From: an uncultured Propionibacteriaceae bacterium
GTDB taxonomy: Bacteria; Actinomycetota; Actinomycetes; Propionibacteriales; Propionibacteriaceae
Reading direction: 5' to 3'
Assembly (NCBI GenBank): GCA_937926975.1
Contig: CALBCJ010000004.1
Coordinates: 1 to 64,000, forward strand
Length of the DNA: 64,000 nt
The notes beneath the pieces were generated by a model. The model saw only the letters and a program-made list of their open reading frames with translations. It had not been told where the DNA came from and ran no database searches. The position numbers and the translations under genes are program-made. This document shows, in pieces, positions 41,455-50,043 of this stretch (position 1 is the first letter of the stretch; every line of letters starts with the position of its first letter).

Positions 41455-41870
41455 TCGTGCTCGACACCAATGTCGTCTCCGAGGTCTTTCGCGAGCAGCC
41501 CGACCCGGGCGTCCTGTGGTGGCTGGACTCCCTGACTGGCTCAGTCGCGATCACTGCCGTGACCGCCGCCGAGCTGCTGGCTGGGGTACGGCAGATGCCA
41601 GCGGGCCGGCGCCAAGCTCTGCTTCAAGCAGACATCAGCGCGACCATCGACACGTATCGCAGCGACGGTGCAGTCCTGCCCTTCGATGTGGACTGTGCGC
41701 GGGAGTATGCAGAGGTCCGGGCTCAGCGGAGAGAGCTGGGGCTCGCGACCGCCACGGCGGACGCCCAGATCGCAGCCATCTGCCGGGCCCACGGCGCGAC
41801 ACTGGCGACCCGGAACGCCAAGGACTTCGTAGAGACCGGGATCGCGCTCATCAACCCCTGGCTTGAGTGA
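41451..41870 (+). CDS. vapC: VapC/FitB-type PIN-domain toxin
   Basis: A protein of 139 residues. PIN motifs: MIVLDTNVVSE at the N-terminus, TAAELLAG with the Glu, and TADAQIAAICRAHGATLATRNAKDF with the remaining Asp residues. LDTNVVSE and TRNxxDF are typical of FitB/VapC. All expected acidic residues are present, so it should cleave RNA when free. Second PIN toxin in the window; it belongs to a different subfamily from the one at 6755. Confidence 0.9.
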   Translation: MIVLDTNVVSEVFREQPDPGVLWWLDSLTGSVAITAVTAAELLAGVRQMPAGRRQALLQADISATIDTYRSDGAVLPFDVDCAREYAEVRAQRRELGLATATADAQIAAICRAHGATLATRNAKDFVETGIALINPWLE

Positions 41871-42035
41871 GTAGTGGAGCGGTTACCCGCGGCGGCTCGC
41901 CCACATGTCCTCAACCCCGTCGATGCCCATCCCTCCGATAACCGAGGTCATCACACTCCATCCGCTGCCGGCTACCGGAAGGACCGAGACGGGCCAGCCG
42001 AGCGCTAGCCCCAGGTCACCCGCCAGCCTCGGGGG

Positions 42036-42990
42036 TCAGCTGATGTCGACGACGACCTTTCCTTCGCCGTGCCCGGTCTCGACCAGGGCGTGGGCCTGGG
42101 CGATCTCGCTCAGCGGGAACCGGGCTCGGATCACCGGGCTCAGCCGGCCGGCCTCGACCAGCGCTCCCACCTCGTCCAGCGCCGTACGGCTCGGCTTGAC
42201 CGACCAGAAGACGATGCCCGGCCCCGGCAGAATCCTGCTGATGACGCTCGCGGCGATGCCGGCGGGCGAGATCGTGACCATCCGGCCCGAGGGTGCGAGC
42301 GTACGGCGCAGGGCCCACAGGTTCTTCCCGGTCGTGTCGAAGACTGCGTGGTAGCGGCCGGCCAGGGCAGGCCACTGGGCCGGGTCAGGGTCGAACCGGG
42401 ACTCGGCGCCCAGCCGCTGTAGCAGCTCGTCGTGGCCGAGCTGATGGTGTCCACGACGGCGCCACGGGCCCGGGCCACCTGGACCGCGGTGCTGCCCACG
42501 CCGCCGGCGCCGCCGACGACTAGCAGCCGGGAGCCCTCGCTGACCCGCAGCTCCTCCAGCGCCTGCCACGCGGTCACCGCCACCAGGGGGAGCGCGGCCG
42601 GTGGGAGGTCGGGGCTGGCGCGGCCAGGTCGGCGCTGACGGCGACCTGGGTTGCGGCGGTGCCGTGCTTGCCGAGCTGGTCCGTGCCCAGGAACCCCCAC
42701 ACCCGCTGCCCCGGCTGAAAGCCCGAGACCTGCTGGCCGACCTCGGCCACCTCGCCGCTGAAGTCCAGCCCGGTCGGCTGGGGCAGGTGGCGGCCGGTCA
42801 TGAGCTTGCTCTGCCCGGCTCGGGCACTGGTGTCGATCCGGTTGACGCTGGTCGCGGCGACCCTGATGACGAGCTCACCGGGCCCGGGCGACGGGGCAGG
42901 GGCCTCGACGGTGCTCAGCTCCTCGGCAGAGCCGAAGCGCCCGTACTGGGCGGCCACGATGGTGCCAGCGGTGTTATGGCGAGCAGTCAT
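42036..42990 (-). pseudogene. Quinone oxidoreductase/zinc-type alcohol dehydrogenase, two frameshifts
   Basis: Three successive frames on the minus strand encode one MDR-type oxidoreductase. The first (from ATG 42990) covers the N-terminus (AAQYGRFGSAEELSTVEAP) to about 42610. A second frame gives ALPLVAVTAWQALEELRVSEGSRLLVVGGAGGVGSTAVQVARARGAVV. A third, from about 42445, gives HDELLQRLGAESRFDP to the end in EGKVVVDIS. The span is 955 bp; adding one base at each break gives 957 bp, 318 residues, the normal length. Both breaks fit a single-base loss. It follows the MerR gene by about 10 bp with AGGAGA before ATG, so they form an operon. Decay or assembly error is open. Confidence 0.8.
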
Positions 42991-42999
42991 GTCTTTCTC

Positions 43000-43653
43000 C
43001 TAGTCAGGTGTGGATGAAAGCTGCTGGACGAGCTCGCGGTGGGCCAGTCGCCGCAGGCCGACCAGAATCGGGTTATAGATCGCGGTCCCGAGCACTGCTG
43101 CCTGGGCGGCCTGGCTCGGGGTGTCCAGCGGAAGGTCGTGGAAGTCGGCCCGGGCGCACTGCCGGGCTGCGCTCACGTACGCGGCCAGGTGCTCGGTGTC
43201 CATGCCGACGCCGCACTCGACGGCCAGCGTGATGGCCGCGAGCAGCTGGTTCACGTACGGGGCGTCGGGCAGGTCCTCGAAGCCAGCCTCGGCGAGGGCG
43301 GTCCGCGCCGGGTCCAGGTTGGTCGTGCTCTTCTCTCGCCCCGGCCGGGTTCCTGCCAGCGGCAGAACGACGGTCGCATCGGTCATCATGTCGGCCAGGT
43401 TCAGCTCCTGGCTGTGCAGCAGCCCGAGGATCTGCTGCACCTGCCGGATCGACAGCCCGACGATGTGCACCAGCCCCCGGATCAGCCGGAGCTGCTCCAG
43501 CGTGTCGGTGCCGTCTGGGTCGAGGTCCTGGCTCGGCTGGATCAGTCCCTCGCGGATGTAGTACTTGATCGTCGCGACCGGCACCCCAGACCTCTGCGAC
43601 AGGGCTGACAAGGACAGGGGTTCCTTGGCGTCCTTTGCCGTTCTCGTTGTCAT
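43000..43653 (-). CDS. MerR-family transcriptional regulator
   Basis: A protein of 217 residues. The MerR helix-turn-helix is clear: LSLSALSQRSGVPVATIKYYIREGLIQP, then LEQLRLIRGLVHIVGLSIRQVQQIL. The C-terminal 110 residues are a helical ligand-binding part with one cysteine pair (ECGVG, QCARAD). ATG 43653 is preferred: TACTAT lies six bases upstream (leaderless). It lies upstream of the oxidoreductase and divergent to an MFS exporter, and a large dyad lies in the gap; it likely controls both. Confidence 0.87.
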   Translation of the reverse strand: MTTRTAKDAKEPLSLSALSQRSGVPVATIKYYIREGLIQPSQDLDPDGTDTLEQLRLIRGLVHIVGLSIRQVQQILGLLHSQELNLADMMTDATVVLPLAGTRPGREKSTTNLDPARTALAEAGFEDLPDAPYVNQLLAAITLAVECGVGMDTEHLAAYVSAARQCARADFHDLPLDTPSQAAQAAVLGTAIYNPILVGLRRLAHRELVQQLSSTPD

Positions 43654-43659
43654 GGTCGG

Positions 43660-43665
43660 ATAGTA
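43660..43665 (-). promoter_or_regulatory. -10 element for leaderless MerR gene
   Basis: TACTAT on the minus strand, six bases before ATG 43653. The surrounding GGATAGTAGCACT resembles a half of the nearby dyad, so the promoter may be autoregulated. Confidence 0.5.
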
Positions 43666-43738
43666 GCACTCTCTCCATGTACGCATGGGCTGGCGAGGCC
43701 TGACGCCTTCGCGATTCCCGAGGCCGACCGCTGGCCTT

Positions 43739-43767
43739 CATGATGGATAGTGCTACTATCCATCATG
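43739..43767. promoter_or_regulatory. MerR-type operator, 13-bp perfect arms
   Basis: CATGATGGATAGT (43739-43751), spacer GCT, ACTATCCATCATG (43755-43767): a perfect inverted repeat between MerR and the exporter. It overlaps a possible -10 (TACTAT, 43754-43759) of the exporter. Confidence 0.75.
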
Positions 43768-43858
43768 GATAGACCCCTCCGGTGAGCCCGCTGCTGGCTG
43801 ATCGCATCCTGTGCCAGGAGCCCGCTCACCGGATCTCACCTGGAAAGCGAGGCCCCTC

Positions 43859-45432
43859 ATGCTCATCGCTGACTCCCAGCCGGCGGCTCGTTCTCGGGGC
43901 GCGTTCGTCGCCCTCGCGGTGCTCTGCCTGGCAGAGCTGGTCGGTGTGATGGACAACACCATCATCAATGTCGGTATCCCGACCCTGGGCCGGGCGTTCC
44001 ACGCGTCCACCTCCCAGCTGCAGTGGGTCGTCGACGCGTACACCCTGGTGTTCGCCGTCCTCATGCTGCCGTCCGGGTACCTCGGCGACCGGATCGGGCG
44101 GCGCAAGGTGCTGATCACCGGGCTGCTGGGCTTCGCGGTGGTCTCCGCGGCCTCGGCGGTCACCACCAGCATCACGACTCTGATCGGGCTGCGCGTGCTG
44201 CTCGGCCTGTGCGCGGCGCTGGTCTTCCCGGCCACCCTGTCGCTGATCTCGACCATCTTCAAGGGCACCAGGGCCTGTGGGCGGCCACCGCCGGGCTCGG
44301 GATCGCCCTCGGCCCCGTGGTGGGCGGACTGCTCCTGCAGCACTTCGACTGGCCGTCCCTGTTCTGGGTCAACATCGCCATCGTGCTCCCGGTCGCCGCG
44401 GTCTCACCGTTCCTGGTCCCGGAGTCCCGCGGGGCCAGTCTGGGACGCTTCGACGGGGTCGGGGTGCTCTTGGCGGTCTCCGCCCTGGGGCTGTTCGTCG
44501 GGTCGCTCATCGAGGGCCCGCAGATCGGGTGGACCAGTGCCCCGATCCTGGGCGGGCTGGCGGCGTCGGCGGTGCTGGCCTGGGCGTTCGTCGCCTGGGA
44601 GCGGCGGGTCGACTCCCCGCTGCTGGACCTGAGCCTGTTCCGAGCCCGCAACGTCGCCACCTGCAGCGCGACGATCGGTCTGGCGTTCTTCTCCCTGTTC
44701 GGGTTCACGTTCGCGATCACGATCTACTTCCAGGCCGTACGGGGCTACAGCGCCCTGCAGGCGGGGCTGGCGATCCTGCCGTTCGCGATCGTGATGGGGG
44801 CCGCCTCCCCGCTGGCTCCGGTGCTGGCTCGCCGCTTCGGTACGAGGTGGTGCGTCCCGGCCGGGATCGCGCTGATGGGGGTCGGCTTCTGGATCGTGTC
44901 CTTCGCCGACGCCACCAACTCGTACTGGGCGGTCATGGTGCCGGCCATGGTCTTCATGGCGATGGGGCTGGGCTTCGCTCAGGGGCCGGCCACCGACATC
45001 ATCCTGTCGGCCGCGCCGAGTGACGAGATCGGCGTGGCCTCTGGCGTCAACGACTCGATCCGGGAGGTCGGGGGCACCATCGGTGTCGCCCTCCTCGGCT
45101 CGATCCTGTCCCACGTGTACCGGGCCCGGATGGAGCCGGTGATGGCCCAGGCGCCCGGCCTGACAGGGGCCGACAGCTCGATCATGGCGGCCCAGCAGAT
45201 CGCGGCCACGCTTCCGGAGGCCGCTCAGCAGAGCCTGCAGGCTGCGGCGTCGGACGCCTTCCTGGCCGGGCTGCACCTCAACTGCCTGATCCTGACCGGG
45301 CTCACCCTGGCGACGTCGGTGGTGCTCGCGGTGCGGTTCGCGCGGGCCGAGCGGAACAGTGCCCGCTCCGGTGACCTCAACGGCCGTACGGTCGGGGGCG
45401 CTGAGCGGGAGCCCTGCCTGCAGGCACAGTAG
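43859..45432 (+). pseudogene. MFS drug exporter (EmrB/QacA type, 14 segments), one frameshift
   Basis: The start (ATG 43859) gives AVLCLAELVGVMDNTIINVG and GYLGDRIGRRKVLI, typical of DHA2 exporters. The frame breaks near 44270-44278 (agggcctgtgggcgg). The rest continues in another frame: LWAATAGLGIALGPVVGGLLLQ to the end in RFARAERNS. The span is 1574 bp; one added base gives 1575 bp, 524 residues, the normal DHA2 length. A single-base loss in a run of C is the simplest cause. The gene diverges from MerR across the operator. Confidence 0.85.
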
Positions 45433-45470
45433 CGGGAACCCGGTCGAGCCCATCGGTACGGGGCTGTCAC

Positions 45471-45504
45471 CAAGGTCGGCCGTCCACGAGGACGGCCGAC
45501 CTTG
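45471..45504 (+). terminator. Strong hairpin terminator after the MFS gene
   Basis: A 15-bp perfect stem (CAAGGTCGGCCGTCC with GGACGGCCGACCTTG) and an ACGA loop, 39 nt past the MFS gene end. Confidence 0.8.
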
Positions 45505-46341
45505 TGTGCAGTCGGGACCGACCCGACCCGGAACTACTGGCTGCCTAGTGCCAGCGGTTCCGGGCCAGCTGGTGCGAGCGTCGGTCCGCCATCCGCGGGA
45601 CCGGTGCTTGACTTGGGGTCGGAACCCAGTCGAGCGCCGAGTGGCGCTGGTCTGCCGGTGAAGCGATCCGGCCACTCCACTGGCCAGGTGACGCCAGCAG
45701 CTCTGGCGGGGGCGTTCGACGCGCCCGGTTCACCCGATCAGGACGCGGCATAGTGCCCCGTCCCATCCTCCCTCGGGGCCGCGACGCGGGGCCGCGGTAG
45801 CAGGTGCTGGTGTCTGGCGCCGGACATGGGAGGTCCTCTGGGTTGAGCGTCCCCGGGCAAGCCCGAGGCTGGGGGACGGCCTCAGGAGGCTTGCCACGCT
45901 CTCGCAGAAGGACCGACCTGCCCGATGCCAGGTAGTGATCTAGCAGCCATGACTCTGAGTCAATGTGCTCCATGAGAGCTCTCTCATGGAGGCTTAGTCC
46001 TTGAGTGACTGAGGTATCTCTCATTCTCGGAGCGAGGAGCGCGAGGCCGAGCGCTTCGCCAGGGCGGGCTGTCTGTCAGTTGGGGGTCCAGCTCTCATCA
46101 CTGGGTTATGGCATTCGACCGCATAAGTCACGGGCTGGGCAGGGCCGAAGGGCCCGCGGCGTGGGCGGCCACCACACCTCGCCTCACCGGGAGCCGGAGC
46201 GCAGGAGCGGGAGCGAGAGGAGCCGAGGGCTGCCGGCTCCGGGCTCCCGTACGACGGGCTCGCTCTGCGGTGGGCTACGACTCCCGGCTGCTCTGCTCCG
46301 GTGCTGGGCCGCGAGACTGAACGGGGTCGGTCACTCGGGAT
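45505..46341. other. Gene-poor stretch of about 840 bp
   Basis: I see no convincing gene on either strand: the longest open frames are low-complexity and lack ribosome sites or family motifs. The part 45951-46013 is richer in A/T and holds a cluster of short palindromes. Confidence 0.5.
45951..46013. repeat. Cluster of three small palindromes
   Basis: GACTC-T-GAGTC (45951-45961), CTCCATGAGAG-CT-CTCTCATGGAG (45968-45991, perfect 11-bp arms) and CTTAGTC-7-GACTGAG (45993-46013, one mismatch) stand side by side. They could form consecutive hairpins or mark a recombination or binding site. Confidence 0.6.
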
Positions 46342-46366
46342 CTTCTAGGGGTGATGAGCCTAGAAG
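46342..46366 (-). terminator. Hairpin after the membrane-protein gene
   Basis: CTTCTAGG with CCTAGAAG, 9-nt loop, with flanking bases that extend the stem. It begins 16 nt after the gene end at 46382. Confidence 0.5.
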
Positions 46367-46381
46367 CCGACCGGCGAGAGG

Positions 46382-47215
46382 TCAGTCAGCCGCCTCGGCC
46401 CGGCGGCGTGCGACCTGGGCCGCCACCAGCCGGGGCAGCCGGCAGACCCCGGCGGTCACAAGCACCCAGGCGACGATGTAGCCCCCGTACGCGACCGGAC
46501 GCAGCCGCCGCGGCAGGACCGGGTCGTCGCTCGGGGTGAAGACGTTCACGACCGTCGTCTCACGGCGGCCGCCCTCGCTGCGGGTGCCGTAGTCCAGGCG
46601 GCGCACCACGTCGACCTCGCCGCTGCGGACCCGGCGCGAGGAGACCTCCACCTGGTCGCCGACCGCCGGGCCCTCTCCGGTCCAGCGGGTGACCTCGCCC
46701 TGGCAGCGCTGCATCGTGAGCCCCTCGGGGCGGCAGCCGCTGACCAGCACCTGGCCCTCGCCGCCGGGCAGCTCCGGGCGGGCCTGCATCCCGACCAGCG
46801 GCAGCACCTGCGGCAGGGCGACCAGGCCCAGCACGAACATTCCGGCCGCCAGCAGCCAGACCGCGGCCGTGACCCGCTTGCGGGCCTGCGGGCTGATCCC
46901 GTGCGTACGGGCCCACAGCTCGGACTCCTCGGCCGAGGTCATCCGCAGGGCGTACCGGGAGGTGGGCCTGGCCGGGTTCCCGCTGTCGGGGGTGGCGTCG
47001 CTCGCGGGGGTCGCGTCGTTCGAGGTGGCGTCTGTCGCTGGGCTCGTGCTCCCCGAGGCGGCTTCACCTGCCGGGGACTTCGGTGCCGGGGTGCTGGCGG
47101 GTGCCTCGGCCGGGCCTGCCGAGCGGGCCCCGTCCTGGTCAGGGCCGTCGGTGCTCCCGCCGGAGCCGGCCGGGTCGGGCTCGTGGGGGGCGCTGGGTCC
47201 GGTCTGGTCGCTCAC
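46382..47215 (-). CDS. Membrane protein with Pro/Ala-rich N-terminal tail
   Basis: A protein of 277 residues. The first 85 residues are low complexity (Ala, Pro, Ser, Asp, Thr), with repeats of ATDATSN/ATPASDATPDS type. A transmembrane helix follows (VTAAVWLLAAGMFVLGLVAL), then an outside domain of about 75 residues with two cysteines (VLVSGCRPEGLTMQRC) and EVDVVRRLDYG. A second helix (VAYGGYIVAWVLVTAGV) and a basic tail complete it. Domain arrangement matches the frameshifted gene at 49438-49958. Function unknown. GTG 47215 lies six bases after a TAGGCT -10 (leaderless). Confidence 0.7.
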   Translation of the reverse strand: MSDQTGPSAPHEPDPAGSGGSTDGPDQDGARSAGPAEAPASTPAPKSPAGEAASGSTSPATDATSNDATPASDATPDSGNPARPTSRYALRMTSAEESELWARTHGISPQARKRVTAAVWLLAAGMFVLGLVALPQVLPLVGMQARPELPGGEGQVLVSGCRPEGLTMQRCQGEVTRWTGEGPAVGDQVEVSSRRVRSGEVDVVRRLDYGTRSEGGRRETTVVNVFTPSDDPVLPRRLRPVAYGGYIVAWVLVTAGVCRLPRLVAAQVARRRAEAAD

Positions 47216-47221
47216 CGCTCC

Positions 47222-47227
47222 AGCCTA
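47222..47227 (-). promoter_or_regulatory. -10 element for leaderless membrane-protein gene
   Basis: TAGGCT on the minus strand, six bases before GTG 47215. Confidence 0.5.
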
Positions 47228-47243
47228 GGTGCGCGCCGGCCCC

Positions 47244-47963
47244 TCAGTTCACCGGGACGATGGTGAAGGACTCGCCGAGGTGGCCCTGGGGCAGGCCGAA
47301 GGTCTGGGCCACTCGGGCTCCCCAGCCGCGCAGCAGCTCCTCCAGGTCGTCGCGGTGGCCGGTCTGGGAGGCGTGACGGCGCAGTGCGGCGACCTTGCGG
47401 TCCATGTGGGCGGTGATGTCGACCGCGTGGTGGGGTGTCGGGTGGGCCATCAGCCAGATCTCGCCGACGTGCCAGAACGGCAGGCCGAGCTCCGGCCAGG
47501 CGAACGGGTTCTCCGCTGCCGGGTAGCAGGCCCGGACCGTCGCCTCGCCGGCCGCCAGGTGGTCGGGGTGGCTGCCGTGGATCGACTCGTAGCTGCGCTC
47601 TGGGCTCTGGCAGACCACCCGCTGCGGCCGTACCTGCCGGATCACCTCCACGATGTCGCGCTGCAGCTCGAACGTCGGGGCCAGCCAGCCGTCGCGGTGG
47701 CGGGTGAGGAAGCGGACGTCACTCACCCCGAGCTCGGCGCTCGCGGCCCGCTGCTCGGCCTCCCGCAGCGCCGGGACGGCTGCGATGTCGGCGCCCGGGC
47801 GGGCGCCCTGCTCGCCGTGGGTGCAGCACAGCAGGGTGACCTCGATCCCGTCGGCGACCCAGCCCGCCATCGTGCCGGCCGCGCCGAAGTCCGCGTCGTC
47901 GGGGTGCGCAGCCACCACCAGGATCCGCTCGATCTGGTCATCCGGCCTGGGCTGAGGCGTCAT
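47244..47963 (-). CDS. PIG-L / LmbE-family deacetylase
   Basis: A protein of 239 residues. AAHPDDADFGAAGTM is the N-terminal zinc motif, and HGSHPDHLAAGEA holds the third His. The middle (TLLCCTHGEQGARPGADIAAVPALREAEQRAA) is a family hallmark. Members act on N-acetylglucosaminyl substrates, including mycothiol precursors and conjugates; this one could be of that group, but no neighbour supports it. ATG 47963 has no ribosome site, but TAGAGT lies seven bases upstream. Confidence 0.85.
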   Translation of the reverse strand: MTPQPRPDDQIERILVVAAHPDDADFGAAGTMAGWVADGIEVTLLCCTHGEQGARPGADIAAVPALREAEQRAASAELGVSDVRFLTRHRDGWLAPTFELQRDIVEVIRQVRPQRVVCQSPERSYESIHGSHPDHLAAGEATVRACYPAAENPFAWPELGLPFWHVGEIWLMAHPTPHHAVDITAHMDRKVAALRRHASQTGHRDDLEELLRGWGARVAQTFGLPQGHLGESFTIVPVN

Positions 47964-47970
47964 GGGAGAA

Positions 47971-47976
47971 ACTCTA
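47971..47976 (-). promoter_or_regulatory. -10 element for leaderless PIG-L gene
   Basis: TAGAGT on the minus strand, seven bases before ATG 47963. Confidence 0.5.
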
Positions 47977-48138
47977 CGGGGTTCGCAGCAAGCGCTTGCC
48001 GCGAACCTCGCAGCATCGGCTCCAGCAGCACTCGTACGGGTCTGGCCGGCCGCCCCGTCCTCGCCCCGGTGACCGGGGCCGGCAGACCTGCGGTCAGGGT
48101 GAGCCCTGGCCGGCTGCTCCCACCGTGGCGGCACCGCC

Positions 48139-48144
48139 TATCGT
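48139..48144 (+). promoter_or_regulatory. -10 element for leaderless ClC gene
   Basis: TATCGT, seven bases, ATG 48152. Confidence 0.45.
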
Positions 48145-48151
48145 CATCTCG

Positions 48152-49396
48152 ATGTCTGACACCCGTACGCCCCTGTGGCGGCTGGTCCTGGCTGCGCTCC
48201 TGGCCGCCGTCGCCGCAGGCCTCATCGGGGTGGCGCTCGCCTGGCTGCTGGAGGTCGTCGAGTGGCTCGGGTACGGGGTCGCCGAGGGCTCCCTGCCAGA
48301 CCGGGTCCGCGGCGCCACGCCGTGGCGGCTGGTCCTCTCACCAGCGGTCGGAGGCCTGGTCGCCGGGGCCTTGTGGTGGTGGCAGCGGTCGGCCGGGGGT
48401 GTGGTCGGGGTTGAGGACGTGGTCACTGACGAGACCGGGCAGACCGCCACCCGGATGGGCATCGCGCGCCCCTTCGGAGACGCCGTGCTCCAGGTGCTGA
48501 CGGTGGGGGCGGGCAACTCGGTCGGTCGGGAAGGGGCGCCTCGGCTGGCCGCCGGCGCGGTCGCTGCCCGGCTCGCCTCCGCCCTGGGCGTCGACCCCGG
48601 CTGGACCCGGCTGCTGGTCGCCTCCGCCGCTGGCGCCGGCCTGGCGGCGATGTACAACGCGCCGCTCGGCGGAGCCGCGTACGCGGTCGAGATCGTGATG
48701 CTGGCCGGGCAGCGCCGCCGCGGGCTGTGGCTGGCGGTCCCGGTCAGTGGTGCCGCCACCGTGGTCTCCTGGCTGCGCTCGTACGGGCAGCCCAGCCTGC
48801 TGATGCCCGAGGCCCGGTACGGGCCGGCGACCCTGCTGGCCTGTCTGCTGGTGGTCCCGCTGGCCGCTGCGGTGGGGTGGGTGGCGCGCGGCGGCTGGGG
48901 CTGGCTGCGGCGGCACCGGCTGCCCGACACCTGGAGCCTGCCGGTGGCGATCGGCGGGGCCGGGCTGGCGACGGGTACGGCGTCGCTGTGGATCGCCGAC
49001 CTGCCCGGCAACGGGCGGGACGCCTTTCAGCTGGCGCTGACCTCACCGGCCACGGCCGCCGCCCTGGTGGTGCTGCTGGGGATCGTGGCCCTCAAGCCAG
49101 TCCTCACCGGGCTCACCCTGGGCGCCGGAGCGACCGGCGGCCTGCTGGCGCCCTCCTTCTCGCTGGGCGCCTGTACGGGTGCCGCAGCCGCGACCGGCCT
49201 GACCCTGGCCGGGGTGGGCGGGCTCAGCACCCCCGCCCTGGCCCTGGTCGGAGCCGGGGTGACCCTGGGCGTGACCCAGCGGGCACCGGTCTTCGCCGCG
49301 GTCTTCGTCTGGGAGCTGACCCAGGGCCCGCTGTGGACCCTGCCGGTCCTGCTCGTCGGCTGCTGGATCACCGAGCGAGCCTGCCGCCGCGGCTGA
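48152..49396 (+). CDS. ClC-family chloride channel/transporter
   Basis: A protein of 414 residues with about ten helices. The gating region is GAGNSVGREGAPRLAAG: the gate Glu of the ClC GREGP motif is kept, but an Ala stands before the Pro. Other family marks are AGAGLAAMYNAPLGGAAYAVE and GATGGLLAPSFSLGA. Members exchange Cl- for protons or act as channels; no regulatory CBS domain is present. It lies alone and may assist acid or osmotic balance. ATG 48152 is leaderless. Confidence 0.85.
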   Translation: MSDTRTPLWRLVLAALLAAVAAGLIGVALAWLLEVVEWLGYGVAEGSLPDRVRGATPWRLVLSPAVGGLVAGALWWWQRSAGGVVGVEDVVTDETGQTATRMGIARPFGDAVLQVLTVGAGNSVGREGAPRLAAGAVAARLASALGVDPGWTRLLVASAAGAGLAAMYNAPLGGAAYAVEIVMLAGQRRRGLWLAVPVSGAATVVSWLRSYGQPSLLMPEARYGPATLLACLLVVPLAAAVGWVARGGWGWLRRHRLPDTWSLPVAIGGAGLATGTASLWIADLPGNGRDAFQLALTSPATAAALVVLLGIVALKPVLTGLTLGAGATGGLLAPSFSLGACTGAAAATGLTLAGVGGLSTPALALVGAGVTLGVTQRAPVFAAVFVWELTQGPLWTLPVLLVGCWITERACRRG

Positions 49397-49437
49397 GGGG
49401 CGCAGACCGGGCTGGCCGGCCTCCAGCCTGCTGTGAC

Positions 49438-49958
49438 TCACCCGGCCTCGGAGGGCCTGCTCGCCGGTGGGCTTCCGCGTCGGCGGGCCCAGCCCAGGAC
49501 CCGGCCGGTCATCACCAGCACGGCGGCCACTGCCACCGAGAAGGCTGCCGCGAGCGGGGTCCAGATGACGATGGCCGCGTCGCCGAGCGGGGCCCCGGGG
49601 CCGGTGACCACGACGACCGAGCCACCGCGGGCCGTGACGAGTGAGCTACCGGTCCCCGAGTATCTCCGCCACGCGACGTCGACCGTACGGCCCGACACGT
49701 CACGACCCGCGTGCACGACACCAGCACGCGGCGTCGGGCCCGGTCCCCACGTGCGCTCACCATCTCGCAGTGCCATACGCCGCTCCACTGCTGATGGCAG
49801 GCGCCCACCTGGGCTGTGCCGACGTTGACCGGATCGGGGCTGGTGCCGCCGCCGTGGTCGCGCGACCACGCGTAGCCGACGCTGACGGCTACGGTCGACA
49901 GGACGAGCCAGGTGAGTACGGCAATGATCGCTCGTCGCTCACCAGGCTCGCTGCGCAC
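49438..49958 (-). pseudogene. Two-helix membrane protein, frameshifted
   Basis: From GTG 49958 one frame gives a first helix (AIIAVLTWLVLSTVAVSVGYAW) and QVGACHQQWSGVWHCEM. After about 49740 another frame supplies SGRTVDVAWRRYSGTGSSL, a second helix (PLAAAFSVAVAAVLVMTGRVL) and a basic tail. The composite layout (helix, outside domain with two cysteines, second helix) is that of the gene at 46382, including the TVDVAWR/EVDVVRR strand. The span is 521 bp; one added base restores a full frame. Real decay or a lost base in the assembly are both possible. The region 49397-49437 holds nothing. Confidence 0.55.
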
Positions 49959-49972
49959 CCCTCGCCAACGAC

Positions 49973-50008
49973 GACGCCAACAACCCCAACGATCCCAACG
50001 ACGCCAAC
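49973..50008. repeat. Four 9-bp tandem repeats (G/A)AYSCCAAC
   Basis: GACGCCAAC, AACCCCAAC, GATCCCAAC, GACGCCAAC in direct succession, just upstream of the frameshifted gene. No coding role seen. Confidence 0.75.
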
Positions 50009-50043
50009 GGCCCACCGTCAGCGCTGACCCTGGTCAAGCACTC

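Noticed and set aside
43756..44343. A minus-strand frame opposite the MFS gene
   Set aside because: No motifs; the plus strand encodes clear MFS helices.
45545..46024. A 159-residue minus-strand frame in the gene-poor stretch
   Set aside because: Low-complexity composition, no ribosome site, no family resemblance, and it crosses the palindrome cluster.
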